Below are positions 39,307-64,000 of a stretch of 64,000 nucleotides of DNA, piece after piece; the stretch's first letter is position 1; each line of letters begins with the position of its first letter. The notes below the pieces were generated by a model. It did no database searches. It was given only the letters and a program-made list of their open reading frames with translations, and had not been told where the DNA came from. The DNA is from Amorphochlora amoebiformis. Its lineage: Eukaryota > Cercozoa > Chlorarachniophyceae. Location: contig BAAHQB010000173.1 of NCBI GenBank assembly GCA_054601695.1, positions 248,001 to 312,000 of the forward strand, given 5' to 3'. The translations under genes and the position numbers were made by a program.

Positions 39307-39590
39307 TATATGAATTCGAATTTTCACATATTCAGTTATGTATGTAATATTTTAGTACATATACTTATGTGTATGAATACACATATCTATATACATATTA
39401 TACACACACACATATACACACACACGCACACACATATATATATATATCTATATATATAAATATATAATATATATATATATATATATATAAATATATAATA
39501 ATATATATATATATATATATATACATATATGTATGTATATACGATCATATATAACATATAACAAACTATAACTAGAAATCCAATTGTAAA
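38881..39590. repeat. (TA)n microsatellite
   Basis: TA and CA repeats with no coding signal. Confidence 0.75.
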
Positions 39591-39736
39591 ACCCTAACCC
39601 AATCCTAACCCTAACCCTAACCCTAACCCTAACCCTAACCCTAATTCTAACCCTAACCCTAACCCTAACCCTAACCCTACCCAAACCCAGTCTTACCCTG
39701 CCCTCGTAAGCCTGATCTCAATATATATACATACAT

Positions 39737-39771
<35 letters not shown>

Positions 39772-39908
39772 CACATACATACATAATACATAACTAACTA
39801 TAACTAGAAACGCAACCCTAACCCTAACCCTAACCCTAACCCTAACCCTAACCCTAACCCAGTCTTACCCTGCCCTCGTAAGCCTGATCTCAATATATAT
39901 ACATACAT

Positions 39909-39953
<45 letters not shown>

Positions 39954-40894
39954 CACATACATATATAACACATAACTAACTATAACTAGAAACGCAACCC
40001 TAACCCTAACCCTAACCCTAACCCTAACCCTAACCCTAACCCTAACCCTAACCCTAACCCTAACCCTAACCCTAACCCTAACCCTAACCCTAACCCTAAC
40101 CCTAACCCAGTCTTACCCTGCCCTCGTAAGCCTGATCTCCAGAGTAACGATGTTATACCTCTTAACCGCCGCAAACAAACTCACCTAGGGTTAGGATCAC
40201 GGGGTTAGGGTTAGGGTTAGGGTTAGGGTTAGGGTTACGGTTAGAGTTAGGGTTAGGATTAGCAGAAGCCGAAAATTCACCCACTTAGGGTTAGGATTAG
40301 GGTTAGGGTTAGGGTTAGGGTTAGGGTTTGGGTTGGCTACGGTTAGATTTAGGTTCAGTAGAAGCCGCGAGTGTACTCGCCGAGGGTTAGGGTTAGGGTT
40401 AGGGTTAGAGTTAGGGTTAAGAGTTAGAGATAGGAAAAGGGTTAGGGATCAGGTTAAGGTTAGGTTGGGTTACAGCGCCGAAGAGGTATGCGATGGCGAT
40501 CAAGCTACGAGTAGGGTTAGGGTTAGGGTTAGGGTTAGGGTTAGGGTTAGGGTTAGGGTTAGGGTTAGGATAATTCTGAGTTTCCTCTGTCTTTTTCTTT
40601 CACCCCTTCTCTCTCTTTCCCCCCTTTTTTCTCTTTCCCCGCCCCTCTCTCTCTCTGTGAAATGTGTGTGACATGTGCGTGACATGTGCGTGACATATGC
40701 GTGTGACCTGTGCGTGACATGTGTGTGTGTGTGACACGTGCGTGACATGTGCGTGTGTCCACCTGTATACCGCAGCACCTGCCTGGTGACAAGGGGAGCA
40801 GAATGTTTCATAACAGTCCACAGAATCCTTTAGGTTAGGGTTAGGTTAGGTTAGGGTTAGGGTTAGGGTTGGGTTTGGGTTAGGGTTAGGTTAA

Positions 40895-40977
<83 letters not shown>

Positions 40978-41057
40978 TGTAGGCATAATGTGAAAATATA
41001 CATATATACACACTTACATTTTTATATATATATATATTATATATATATTATATCTAT

Positions 41058-41125
<68 letters not shown>

Positions 41126-41998
41126 CAATTATTTACACACAACAAACAAACACCCACCGAATAATCAAAAAAAAAAAATCAAAAACTTACCATAGAGTAA
41201 ACCCCCACGCTCTCCGGACACGTGTCCGTCCCATTGTCAGGAGAGTTCGTATCTATGCAACACCCCTGCCCAGAAGATACCCTCTAAGGTTAGGGTTAGG
41301 ATCAGATTATTCAGCATGTCTTAGCCCCATGGCCATTGACTCCTCCACAACAGCAGTATTGATGGGGCTTAGGGTTAGGTTCAGGATTAGGCTCAAGGTT
41401 AGGGTCAATAATTGAGCATATCTTAGCTCTACGGCCATTGACGACCCCGCCATGTAGTGGGGCTATTATGTTATGCTGGGAGAGACCTCAGCAGATGTCA
41501 TGTTTAGGTTTGCATGGTGTCTGAGTGAGAGGGGATGAGTGTGTTAGCTGTGCGTTGGCGGAGGCGGAATTTGCGAAATTCAATTTTTGTTGGGTTTTTT
41601 TCGCGTAGAACACACGCTGATTTGACTCGGAAGCTCTTAAGAGGGTTAGGGTTAGGGTTAGGGTTAGGGTTAGGGGTTAGGGTTGGGAGATTTCTCCTGA
41701 TATATGAGGACCAGCACAGTTAATTTGATTATCAAGTTAATGTCATCGAGTTTCTAACCCTAATACTAACCCTAAACCTAATTCTAACATTTAGACTCTT
41801 AACCCTAACCTAACCCTAACTGTAACCCTAACCCTAACTAAATGGGATGGTGAACCTAAACCTAGTAACATCAAGATGATAACCCTAACCCTAACCCTAA
41901 CCCTAACCCTAACCCTAACCCTGTCATCAAGTGTTTATTCACAGAATCCCAACAGGTATTTTACAATATTGCAATGATGTACATACATATATCATGCT

Positions 41999-42062
<64 letters not shown>

Positions 42063-42147
42063 AATACATATACTTATAATCTCAGTTTATACGCTAACCC
42101 TAACCCTAACTCTAACCCTAACCCTAATCCTAACCGTAACTCTAACC
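39591..42147. repeat. interstitial telomeric block with three-unit composite repeat
   Basis: 39560-40140 holds three composite units: ataactaactataactagaa, (CCCTAA)n of 7 to about 18 units, agtcttaccctgccctcgta, agcctgatctcaatatatac, then TA. The run at 39996-40107 is the longest nearly perfect hexamer array in the window. TTAGGG orientation follows at 40185-40570, 40833-40892, 41288-41410 and 41642-41690, then CCCTAA at 41755-42145. Dispersed motif copies occur at about 41299 and 41405. A CT-rich piece and a (TGACATGTGCG)n-like minisatellite occupy 40580-40760. Confidence 0.92.
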
Positions 42148-42248
42148 CTAGGGGCTAACCTTCAGGAGATTTAACCCTAGGAAAAGTTTCGTAGTGCACG
42201 TGAATTGACTGGGAATGGACACGTGTCAGCGGAGTTGGAGTTAACATA

Positions 42249-42294
<46 letters not shown>

Positions 42295-42499
42295 GTATAT
42301 ATGGATATTTGTATATTATCTGTATGTATATCTATGTAGATATATGCAGGTATCTATGTAGATATATGCAGGTGTCTGTGTGTGTGTGCATGTGGTGTAT
42401 ATGTTAGATGATACTGGAATACGTATATATATATATATATATATAAATATATATATGATTTGTTTGTGTAGATGTGTATATGCATACGGATTATGTACA

Positions 42500-42544
<45 letters not shown>

Positions 42545-42714
42545 ATATATTATATATAACACATATACATTTATATACACTTTTATATGAGTATATACAT
42601 AAATATATATATATATATATATATTATATATACATACATACACATATATATACACATATATATACACACACATATATATATATATATTTATATACATATA
42701 ATATAAAAATATTT

Positions 42715-42754
<40 letters not shown>

Positions 42755-43052
42755 CCTGGTAGTTTGGGATTGAACTTTCTTATATTCAACAATCGTTGCT
42801 GCAGTCCAACTATATATATATATATATATATATATAATATCTACATATCTATTTATAGATATATACACACCTATATGTGTACTTATGTACATATCACGAC
42901 ACAAATGTCATGCATTGCATAGCCTAGATGCGGTAAGCAAGAAACCACACTTGAGTGGTAAATAAGAGGCTTCAACAACAACATGTACGTTTTCATAGAT
43001 AATACATTTATATAATTATATGTATATGTATCTCTATATATGTATGTAGATA

Positions 43053-43101
<49 letters not shown>

Positions 43102-43152
43102 AGTATATCTTAAAAATACCTAGATTTCTCTGTGCCCGGTGTAAGTATCGAC
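42148..43152 (-). CDS. unrecognised gene fragment, three exons
   Basis: Exons in coding order are 43152-43120 ([10 protein letters not shown]), 42809-42756 ([17 protein letters not shown]) and, less surely, 42208-42148 ([19 protein letters not shown] then TAG). All join in phase 2. The first two have canonical ends (TTTGCAG...GTATTT and TATAG...GTTATA). The third overlaps a diverged CCCTAA stretch and could be chance. The 5' part is not found. The transposon at 43.5 kb lies upstream. Confidence 0.4.
42209..42755. repeat. (TA)n microsatellite
   Basis: TA arrays plus a two-copy direct repeat gtatctatgtagatatgcag at 42285-42375. No gene signal apart from its place in the intron of the minus-strand fragment. 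Confidence 0.7.
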
Positions 43153-43155
43153 CTG

Positions 43156-43228
<73 letters not shown>

Positions 43229-43264
43229 GTGTATATACACATACCTACATACATATATAATATA

Positions 43265-43301
<37 letters not shown>

Positions 43302-43395
43302 TGTATTATACATATGCTTATGCGCATTTATTTACATATACGGGGTTACTGGGGTTAACTTCAAGTTAGGGTTATATTTGGGCAAGTTTTAGACT

Positions 43396-43429
<34 letters not shown>

Positions 43430-43496
43430 CTATATATATATATATACATATATATATATTAGTTACATGTATATGAATATATATATATATATATAT

Positions 43497-43523
43497 AGAC
43501 CTTGTTAAAATCATAGTTTCATA
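43497..43523 (+). repeat. left terminal inverted repeat of the transposon
   Basis: Pairs with 46307-46333, 24 of 27 positions identical after reverse complementation; immediately preceded by TA repeat. Confidence 0.85.
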
Positions 43524-43823
43524 CAATGTGTCCGTTTGTTGGTATTTGGAATTGGATTTGCGATATCATTAGATACTATCATATAGTAGTAAGTCTACGC
43601 GCAGCAAAATCGCCTATCATCTAGATGTACTAAAAATAGGGTGTCAGAGTAACTTGACTCTAACAAAGCAGGTTTTGAGACAATTAGATATCATGATGAT
43701 ATCAAATCTACAACTGCAAGGTGCGTGCGAATACTGTTACACAATCACGTTGGTAACACGTCTACTATTACTAGCTATTGTGTCAATGATGACCTACTGA
43801 CTACAACTATCGTGGTCGTATAT

Positions 43824-44666
43824 CTAGTCCAACAGCCCTGCATACTTGCTCCGCCCCTTGTCCATCGATAGCTCTCCGTCGAACTCGCCCTTGCTACACC
43901 CGTATGATTTATCCATTTGCTTGGGGAAGAAGATGCAGATGAAGCGAATTGTGGGCTCTGCGCATATCTCATGTCCATGGGTGACGTACTCGTCAGGTAT
44001 CTTGATAGCGTACTCGAACGTCGTCTTCTCTGGATTGTTGAACTTTCGGATTTCGTTTAGCCTCCGAGCCATGTTCAAATTCCTGCGGGCAACATCCTCC
44101 ATGTCATTTAATGACATTGTGAAGTACTTTACTTGGACATGGACGCACTTGATCTCGTGATACACTTTCACGTTTACTTGAGTGTGGTCTGCCCTTGCGA
44201 TTGCCACAGTAAGACCATCGATAGTGCCCGGTTTACTCAAGCATTCTTCGTTGGCGCGATAGAATATGGGCGGTGGACCCTTGCCCACTAGATCAAGAAT
44301 GGTCTTCAGAAATGAATCGTGAGCTCGACGCTGTTGAGTTTTGTAGTCTTCGACTTCAATGACGTCGGCTTCGAGATTACCAGACTTTCTTTTCTTGCGC
44401 CTCGGTGGAGAGACGTCAGAAAGAACCTCTATAGCTTCTTCTACGTCGACTTTGTCAGCAGATGCGGAAGCAGCCCTCTTCTTCCTCCTCCCTTTGCCTA
44501 TGTTTTTGCAGCCATAGTCGCTCACTTGTTTGAGCGTCACGTCAGGATATGCTTTCAGATAGCAGTTGAAGATTTTCTTCCACGGATCGCTCTCGTCCTT
44601 GAAGACCTTATATGAAGAATCTATGATGGTCTTCACTTCGTCAGATAGGCCTTTTCCTCTAGGCAT
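43824..44666 (-). CDS. transposon partner protein, 280 aa, putative DNA-binding
   Basis: An uninterrupted 280 codon frame from ATG 44666 to the stop at 43824-43826. The N-terminal 65 residues (W28, basic GKGRRKKR near 56-63) could be a Myb/SANT- or trihelix-like DNA-binding region, as in Harbinger second proteins, but no diagnostic motif is certain. A basic PPRRKKRKSG cluster near residue 90 looks like a nuclear localisation signal. The remainder (EIKCVHVQVKYFTMSLNDME and onward) is a mixed fold-like region that I do not recognise. Divergently transcribed from the transposase, 250 bp away, within the same inverted repeats. Confidence 0.75.
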   Translation of the reverse strand: MPRGKGLSDEVKTIIDSSYKVFKDESDPWKKIFNCYLKAYPDVTLKQVSDYGCKNIGKGRRKKRAASASADKVDVEEAIEVLSDVSPPRRKKRKSGNLEADVIEVEDYKTQQRRAHDSFLKTILDLVGKGPPPIFYRANEECLSKPGTIDGLTVAIARADHTQVNVKVYHEIKCVHVQVKYFTMSLNDMEDVARRNLNMARRLNEIRKFNNPEKTTFEYAIKIPDEYVTHGHEICAEPTIRFICIFFPKQMDKSYGCSKGEFDGELSMDKGRSKYAGLLD

Positions 44667-44916
44667 GCTTCCAGAGATGGTGGACCAGATCGCGCGGCGG
44701 TTGGGATATGCCTTGGCTCCCCGCTTTTTTATTTCTATCTATGGATCTGGCGAAATCACCAAAAATAATCCCCCGAAAGAATCACGCCGCTGTCACGCCC
44801 GTAACGCGACGTGATCACGCCAGTGACGCGACGGTACATATCAGCTATCACTGCATATTTGCGTAACGTCACCACTACGTCACAACCTGTTACACTGGAT
44901 TTGTGGCGCTGGCACG
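44667..44916. promoter_or_regulatory. transposon internal bidirectional promoter region
   Basis: 250 bp between the two divergent transposon genes. It holds repeated GTCACGC/CGTGACG words (about 44785-44835 and 44865-44885) in both orientations. These could be transposase or transcription factor sites; that is inference from position and repetition. Confidence 0.4.
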
Positions 44917-46253
44917 ATGGCTGACGATGGGAAAAAAACGGCGTCTGAAGCGGCATTTGAAGCCATGAAATTGGTAATAAACTAAATCACAATCACGCAA
45001 TCATCGCGACTAAATCGCGACCAAAAAACGAATGCGATGCGAACAACATACGACTGATGATGTCCGTATTTGTTTCACAGGAGAGTCGCGTGAAAGCCAT
45101 TTATGGCTTCTATTTCTATGGCTTCAAGCCAGACAGCTTCAATTCTAACATAGGACTGAGTATACGTGAATTCATTTACGTGTACGAAACCTATTGCGAG
45201 AAGCACTACATTACTGTCAAGGACCTACTGTTGAGTCTGCACTTCTGCTGGAAATACCCTGAAGGACATGCAGGAGCGTCAGTATGGCGCTTCAAATGTC
45301 GACAGACTTACGCCAGCAAGATCTGGAAGCCAATCATCATCCTCAGTGCCACTATGAAAGAAATCAAGATCGAGAATCGTCGCAAGTCCGTGCTGCATAT
45401 CACTGGACCCGAAGAGTACTGCTCGCTTTACACCGATAGTACAGACTGCATGGTCAATAAGCCGAAGCATGGTGATGCTAAGAAGTATTATACCTTCAAA
45501 CGCAGGAAATTCGCCATGCGCTATGCAATATGTGTGTCATGCGACACTGGGGATATCTGCTGGGTAAGCGACGGCGACCCTGCAGGATCAATAGGCGATA
45601 TCACCATCAACAGACGAGGCGGCATCGCTGAACAACTGGAATTCTTCGAGAGGATAGGCGCAGATGGTGCTTATCGATGCAAACGAGACCCACAATACCG
45701 CTGTCCTCATCGAAAACCAAGGAACGGTACCCTGACCGAAGAACAGATCAAGGAAAACAACGCATTCGGGGCTCGACGTAGCGTAGTGGAGAACGTGTTC
45801 GCAAGATTGAAGCAATTTCAGTGCATGACTCGCTGGCGACACAATAGGGATTTACATCCTATAGTAGCCAAATTCGTCTTCAACATGTTGCAAGTCAAGC
45901 AACGCTTTCGGCCGATACGCAACTTGAAGGATGTCCCTGCTGACGTATACGAAGAACTAGCTACAGAGAGCTGGGCAGAAGCTGAGCAGAAAGGCAAACC
46001 GATTCCTCTCGCCCCACCTAAGAGGAAGAGAGGACGACCAAAGGGTTCCAAGAACAAAGTCCGCCCTCGTCGCCGACGAAGAGTGGTCATCGACGAGGTG
46101 TCTTCAGACACAGACTCTTCGGACAACGACCAACTTCACAATGGACAGAATAATCGCATCATTACAGATGAATTTAGTGCACAGTGTCATGGAGAGCGTC
46201 TAGATTCTATAGCTCGTCGTACTAGACGCGCCACTAAGCGCGCTCAACTTTAA
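44917..46253 (+). CDS. DDE transposase, PHIS (PIF/Harbinger, ISL2EU, Spy) type, with AT-hook
   Basis: Two exons, 44917-44973 and 45081-46253, give 409 aa. The first exon encodes MADDGKKTASEAAFEAMKL. The 107 bp intron starts GTAATA and ends TTTCACAG, and the join is in frame. Starting instead at ATG 45057 would translate the intron end. Catalytic residues of an RNase H-like DDE core are visible: D138 in LYTDSTDC, D214 in IGADGAYR (the DxxY motif), and E256 in RRSVVENVFARLK, the form seen in the IS5-related eukaryotic families. The spacing D-75-D-41-E is plausible. Residues 333-352 contain KRKRGRPKGSKNK, a textbook AT-hook (GRP core) plus a nuclear localisation signal. The C-terminus is acidic, then basic. 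No stop or frameshift is seen, so it may be active. Confidence 0.85.
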
Positions 46254-46306
46254 ACATGCTGTTGTATTTTTTTCTTCCAAACCCAATTCCAATTAAACAA
46301 AATGTA

Positions 46307-46331
46307 TATGAAATCATCATTTTAACAAGGT

Positions 46332-46333
<2 letters not shown>
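46307..46333 (-). repeat. right terminal inverted repeat of the transposon
   Basis: Reverse complement of the left end with three mismatches; immediately followed by TA repeat. Confidence 0.85.
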
Positions 46334-46369
<36 letters not shown>

Positions 46370-46454
46370 TAACAAAGGGCCATACTTAGCGTTTGGGTTA
46401 GGGTTAGGGTTAGGGTTAGGGTTAGATTACGTTGAGTCAAGGTTGGCAAATATG

Positions 46455-46536
<82 letters not shown>

Positions 46537-46695
46537 TGATATTGCATATTACACGTATTTCAAAATAATTAAATCCAATGTATTATATGTGTATGAATAT
46601 ATTATCATGTGTATGTATGTACATGTATAATATATGCATATATATATAAAATATAAATATATATGTAGAAAAATTTGTCATATAATATGTGTATG

Positions 46696-46746
<51 letters not shown>

Positions 46747-46785
46747 ATATATATGTACATCTTTTATATTAAAAATGTATTCATG

Positions 46786-46828
<43 letters not shown>

Positions 46829-46846
46829 ATATGTATGTTGTTTTAC
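46334..46846. repeat. (TA)n with a short TTAGGG array
   Basis: TA arrays with TTAGGG x4-5 at about 46398-46425. No gene signal. Confidence 0.75.
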
Positions 46847-46929
46847 CCTATGAGGAGAAAAAGTAGGCTGAGAAGCATTGAGCCTTGCGACTAATATTAT
46901 ATATATACATACATATATGTATATATATA

Positions 46930-47001
<72 letters not shown>

Positions 47002-47028
47002 ATATACATAACATATATATATATATGT

Positions 47029-47075
<47 letters not shown>

Positions 47076-47102
47076 AGGCTGAGAAGCATTGAGCCTTGCG
47101 AC

Positions 47103-47197
<95 letters not shown>

Positions 47198-47626
47198 CTC
47201 ATATTTCACACACGTACAACAATCATATTCCAACAGATAACCCCATCCATAACCACATACAATAAAAACTACAAAACAATCTCACCAATAAAACCAGTCG
47301 CTTAACGCTCTCCATATCTCCTGACATCAAAAATCATCCCGAAAAATTAAAAAAGAATCAGTTTTCAAATTCAACCCTCCTGCAACCACCTCCGCTTTGC
47401 CGCTACCCCTTCATCCTTCCCGTTCGGAAAACTGTTGACAGGAACGGAGCAATTCCCTCCCCCCCCCCCTCCACTCAAGACGCAACATTAACTCTAATCC
47501 CTCCTCGAGAATCAAGTGCCTCCCCCCCCCAAAGTGGTAATTACACTGTCTATCCCCTTCCCTTTCCCCTCCCCTTCCCGGGCGGCCGACCATGCCTGAA
47601 CTCAAAGAGTCTGTCAATGCACGCAA
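46847..47626 (-). CDS. tentative gene start, two exons (partial)
   Basis: The exon at 47626-47545 opens [20 protein letters not shown] and ends at GTAATT in phase 1. It can join 46890-46847 ([13 protein letters not shown]), which has a TATTAG acceptor and a GTAAAAC donor. The second exon's acceptor and first ~32 bases are duplicated at about 47070-47103. Homopolymer G/C runs lie just downstream of the first exon. The remainder of the gene is not found. Divergent to the ABC gene, 418 bp apart. Confidence 0.4.
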
Positions 47627-48044
47627 CTGTGACAGAGGGGTGCATCACACGCAAAGTGTCACGCTACGTGACAGATTTCTTTGGTGATTATAAGGTGATT
47701 TTGAAAGATTTGGAAGTCGGTCAAACCTATCACAGAAAATATACTTAATTTCTCGGCTAATGGCGCCTTGACTGAGCTGGCATCTGACGGTGTATATCTT
47801 CCCTTTCCCTCCGAGTACTTTCTGGTATTTTCGCGAATGTTGCCCAGATTCTCTTTACCTGATTGGATATGGGCCTCAAGATTCGTTAGATTTACCTCGG
47901 ACCCAATTTTGACCCAAGGAGTCCTTGAAGTAACCGAAGGCGACACATCTCGATATTGCGTCGAAATCACTCTTTTCAGGTGTACATGTCATTCACTGTG
48001 CGCAAAAATCAGGAAAAGTGTCGAATCGTTGGAATCGGTGAAGA
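47627..48044. promoter_or_regulatory. intergenic candidate bidirectional promoter
   Basis: Unique, repeat-free sequence between the divergent starts at 47626 (minus) and 48045 (plus). It includes cacgctacgtgacag at 47659-47673. The call rests on position; no core promoter motif can be assigned with confidence. Confidence 0.35.
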
Positions 48045-63011
<14,967 letters not shown>

Positions 63012-63019
63012 GTACCTAT

Positions 63020-63430
63020 TACTCAATCTCAATATTCCTCTCTCCTATCTCAATCTCATCTCATCTCTCTCTCAATATTCCTCTCTCCTATCTCAATCTC
63101 ATCTCATCTCTCTCTCAAGAATCCTCTCTCCTATCTCAATCTCATCTCATCTCTCTCTCAAGAATCCTCTCTCCTATCTCAATCTCATCTCATCTCTCTC
63201 TCAAGATTCCTCTCTCCTATCTCAATCTCATCTCATCTCTCTCTCTCAATATTCCTCTCTCCTATCTCAATCTCATCTCATCTCTCTCTCAATATTCCTC
63301 TCTTCTATCTCAATCTCATCTCATCTCTCTCTCAAGAATCCTCTCTCCTATCTCAATCTCATCTCATCTCTCTCTCTCAATATTCCTCTCTCCTATCTCA
63401 ATCTCATCTCATCTCTCTCTCAAGAATCCT
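63020..63430 (+). repeat. ~44 bp pyrimidine minisatellite, about nine copies
   Basis: Units of the form caatattcctctctcctatc plus tcaatctcatctcatctctctct, alternating caatattcc and caagaatcc. Located just after the last recognised exon, so intronic and C/T-rich on the coding strand. Confidence 0.9.
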
Positions 63431-63557
63431 CTCTCTCTCTCTCTTTCTCTCTCTTTCATTTCTCTCTCTTTCATTTCTCTCTCTTTCATTTCTCTCCCTT
63501 TCATTTCTCTTTCTCTCTCTCGTTTTCTTATTCTGCCCACTCTCACCCTATATTTAA

Positions 63558-63588
<31 letters not shown>

Positions 63589-63906
63589 TATACACATATA
63601 TATACATATATCTTCAGTGCATCTCATCTCTCTCTCTCTTCTCAACATCTCACCTCTCTCTCTTTCTCTCATATTTTTACTCTCCCATCTCCTCCCTCTC
63701 CCCTTTCCCTCCCTCTCCCTCTCTCTCCCTCTCTCCCTCCCTCCCTCCCTCTCTCTCCCTCCCTCCCTCTCTCTCCCTATCTCTCCCCCTCTCTCTTATT
63801 TCTCTCACTCTCTTTTATTTCCTCTCTCTCCCTTCTCTCCCACTCTCACTTCTGAATTTTTTTTTTTCCAACCTTTCTCTTCTCTCTTTCTCTCTCGCTC
63901 GCTCGC

Positions 63907-63943
<37 letters not shown>

Positions 63944-64000
63944 CGCTATCTCTCTCTCTCTCTCGCTCGCTATCTCTCTCTCTCTCTCTCTCGCTACTAT
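63430..64000 (+). repeat. C/T-rich tract continuing to window end
   Basis: CTCTCT, CTCCCT and TCTCTCGCTCG runs, with one TA piece at 63555-63610. No exon with splice-like ends seen; the ABC gene presumably continues beyond 64000. Confidence 0.85.

Larger units (their letters stand above)
43497..46333. mobile_element. complete PIF/Harbinger-like (PHIS) DNA transposon, 2837 bp
   Basis: The ends form 27 bp inverted repeats: 43497-43523 and the reverse complement of 46307-46333 share agaccttgttaaaat, then NatNN, then tttcata, with three mismatches. A further subterminal match (ggaattggatttg) lies about 50 bp in. Both flanks are pure TA repeat, so the length of the target duplication cannot be read. 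Inside are two divergent genes, a DDE transposase (plus) and a 280 aa partner (minus), as is usual for this superfamily. Both frames are intact and GC content is far above the surroundings, which suggests recent arrival. Confidence 0.85.

Noticed and set aside
39996-40107. True chromosome end
   Set aside because: The longest hexamer run is flanked on both sides by other sequence and by arrays in the opposite orientation, so it is interstitial.
43600-43823. Possible further coding sequence left of the transposon partner gene
   Set aside because: The 280-codon frame is complete with its own stop; the remaining sequence to the inverted repeat has stops in all frames.
45057-45080. ATG at 45057 as the transposase start
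   Set aside because: TTTCACAG at 45073-45080 is a good acceptor, and an upstream exon 44917-44973 with a GTAATA donor joins in frame with a plausible N-terminus.

Overview
This window is eukaryotic nuclear DNA. Coding sequence is cut into many 16-164 bp exons. The spaces between them are filled with (TA)n microsatellite, long C/T-rich tracts, and interstitial arrays of the vertebrate-type telomere hexamer (TTAGGG/CCCTAA). Introns are GT-AG, and many are little more than G(TA)nG with interruptions. I cannot name the lineage. Short exons, TTAGGG repeats, a two-gene PIF/Harbinger-like (PHIS) DNA transposon and tRNA-like short elements fit a protist or alga with an expanded genome; that is inference.

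Layout. 0.3-9.8 kb (minus): a gene of about 21 exons encoding a Gly/Tyr-rich low-complexity protein with a basic tail, probably RNA-associated. 10.2-10.6 kb (plus): a possible small gene starting head-to-head with it. 10.9-13.6 kb (minus): a tentative small gene spanning a MITE. 14.8-15.2 and 19.7-20.15 kb: 120 bp and 122 bp tandem repeats. 15.2-17.1 kb (plus): a gene whose intron holds telomeric repeats and whose third exon sits in a decayed tandem series. 17.9-18.3 kb: a tRNA-headed SINE-like element, with an inverted relative at 32.6-32.95 kb. 21.3-24.6, 33.7-36.6 and 37.9-42.2 kb: telomere-type blocks carrying about eleven copies of one non-telomeric motif. 25.1-27.3 kb (plus): a gene with a proline-rich exon and a long repeat-coding exon. 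28.0-33.7 kb (minus): a gene with mostly phase-1 introns. 42.1-43.2 kb (minus): gene fragment. 43.5-46.3 kb: an apparently intact transposon inserted in a (TA)n array. 46.8-47.6 kb (minus): gene fragment, head-to-head with 48.0 to >63.0 kb (plus), 22 exons of an ABC-exporter-type membrane protein whose ATPase half lies beyond the window.

Gene models were made by hand: each exon was accepted only if it had splice-like ends, an open frame, and a phase that joined its neighbours. Joined phases agree along the Gly/Tyr gene (1209 nt, 403 codons including stop) and the ABC gene (1316 nt so far). The most unusual theme is tandem copying of exons and splice-site edges inside the (TA)n introns. Many exons have one to four partial or near-complete copies beside them, and some copies keep both splice sites and the same phase.
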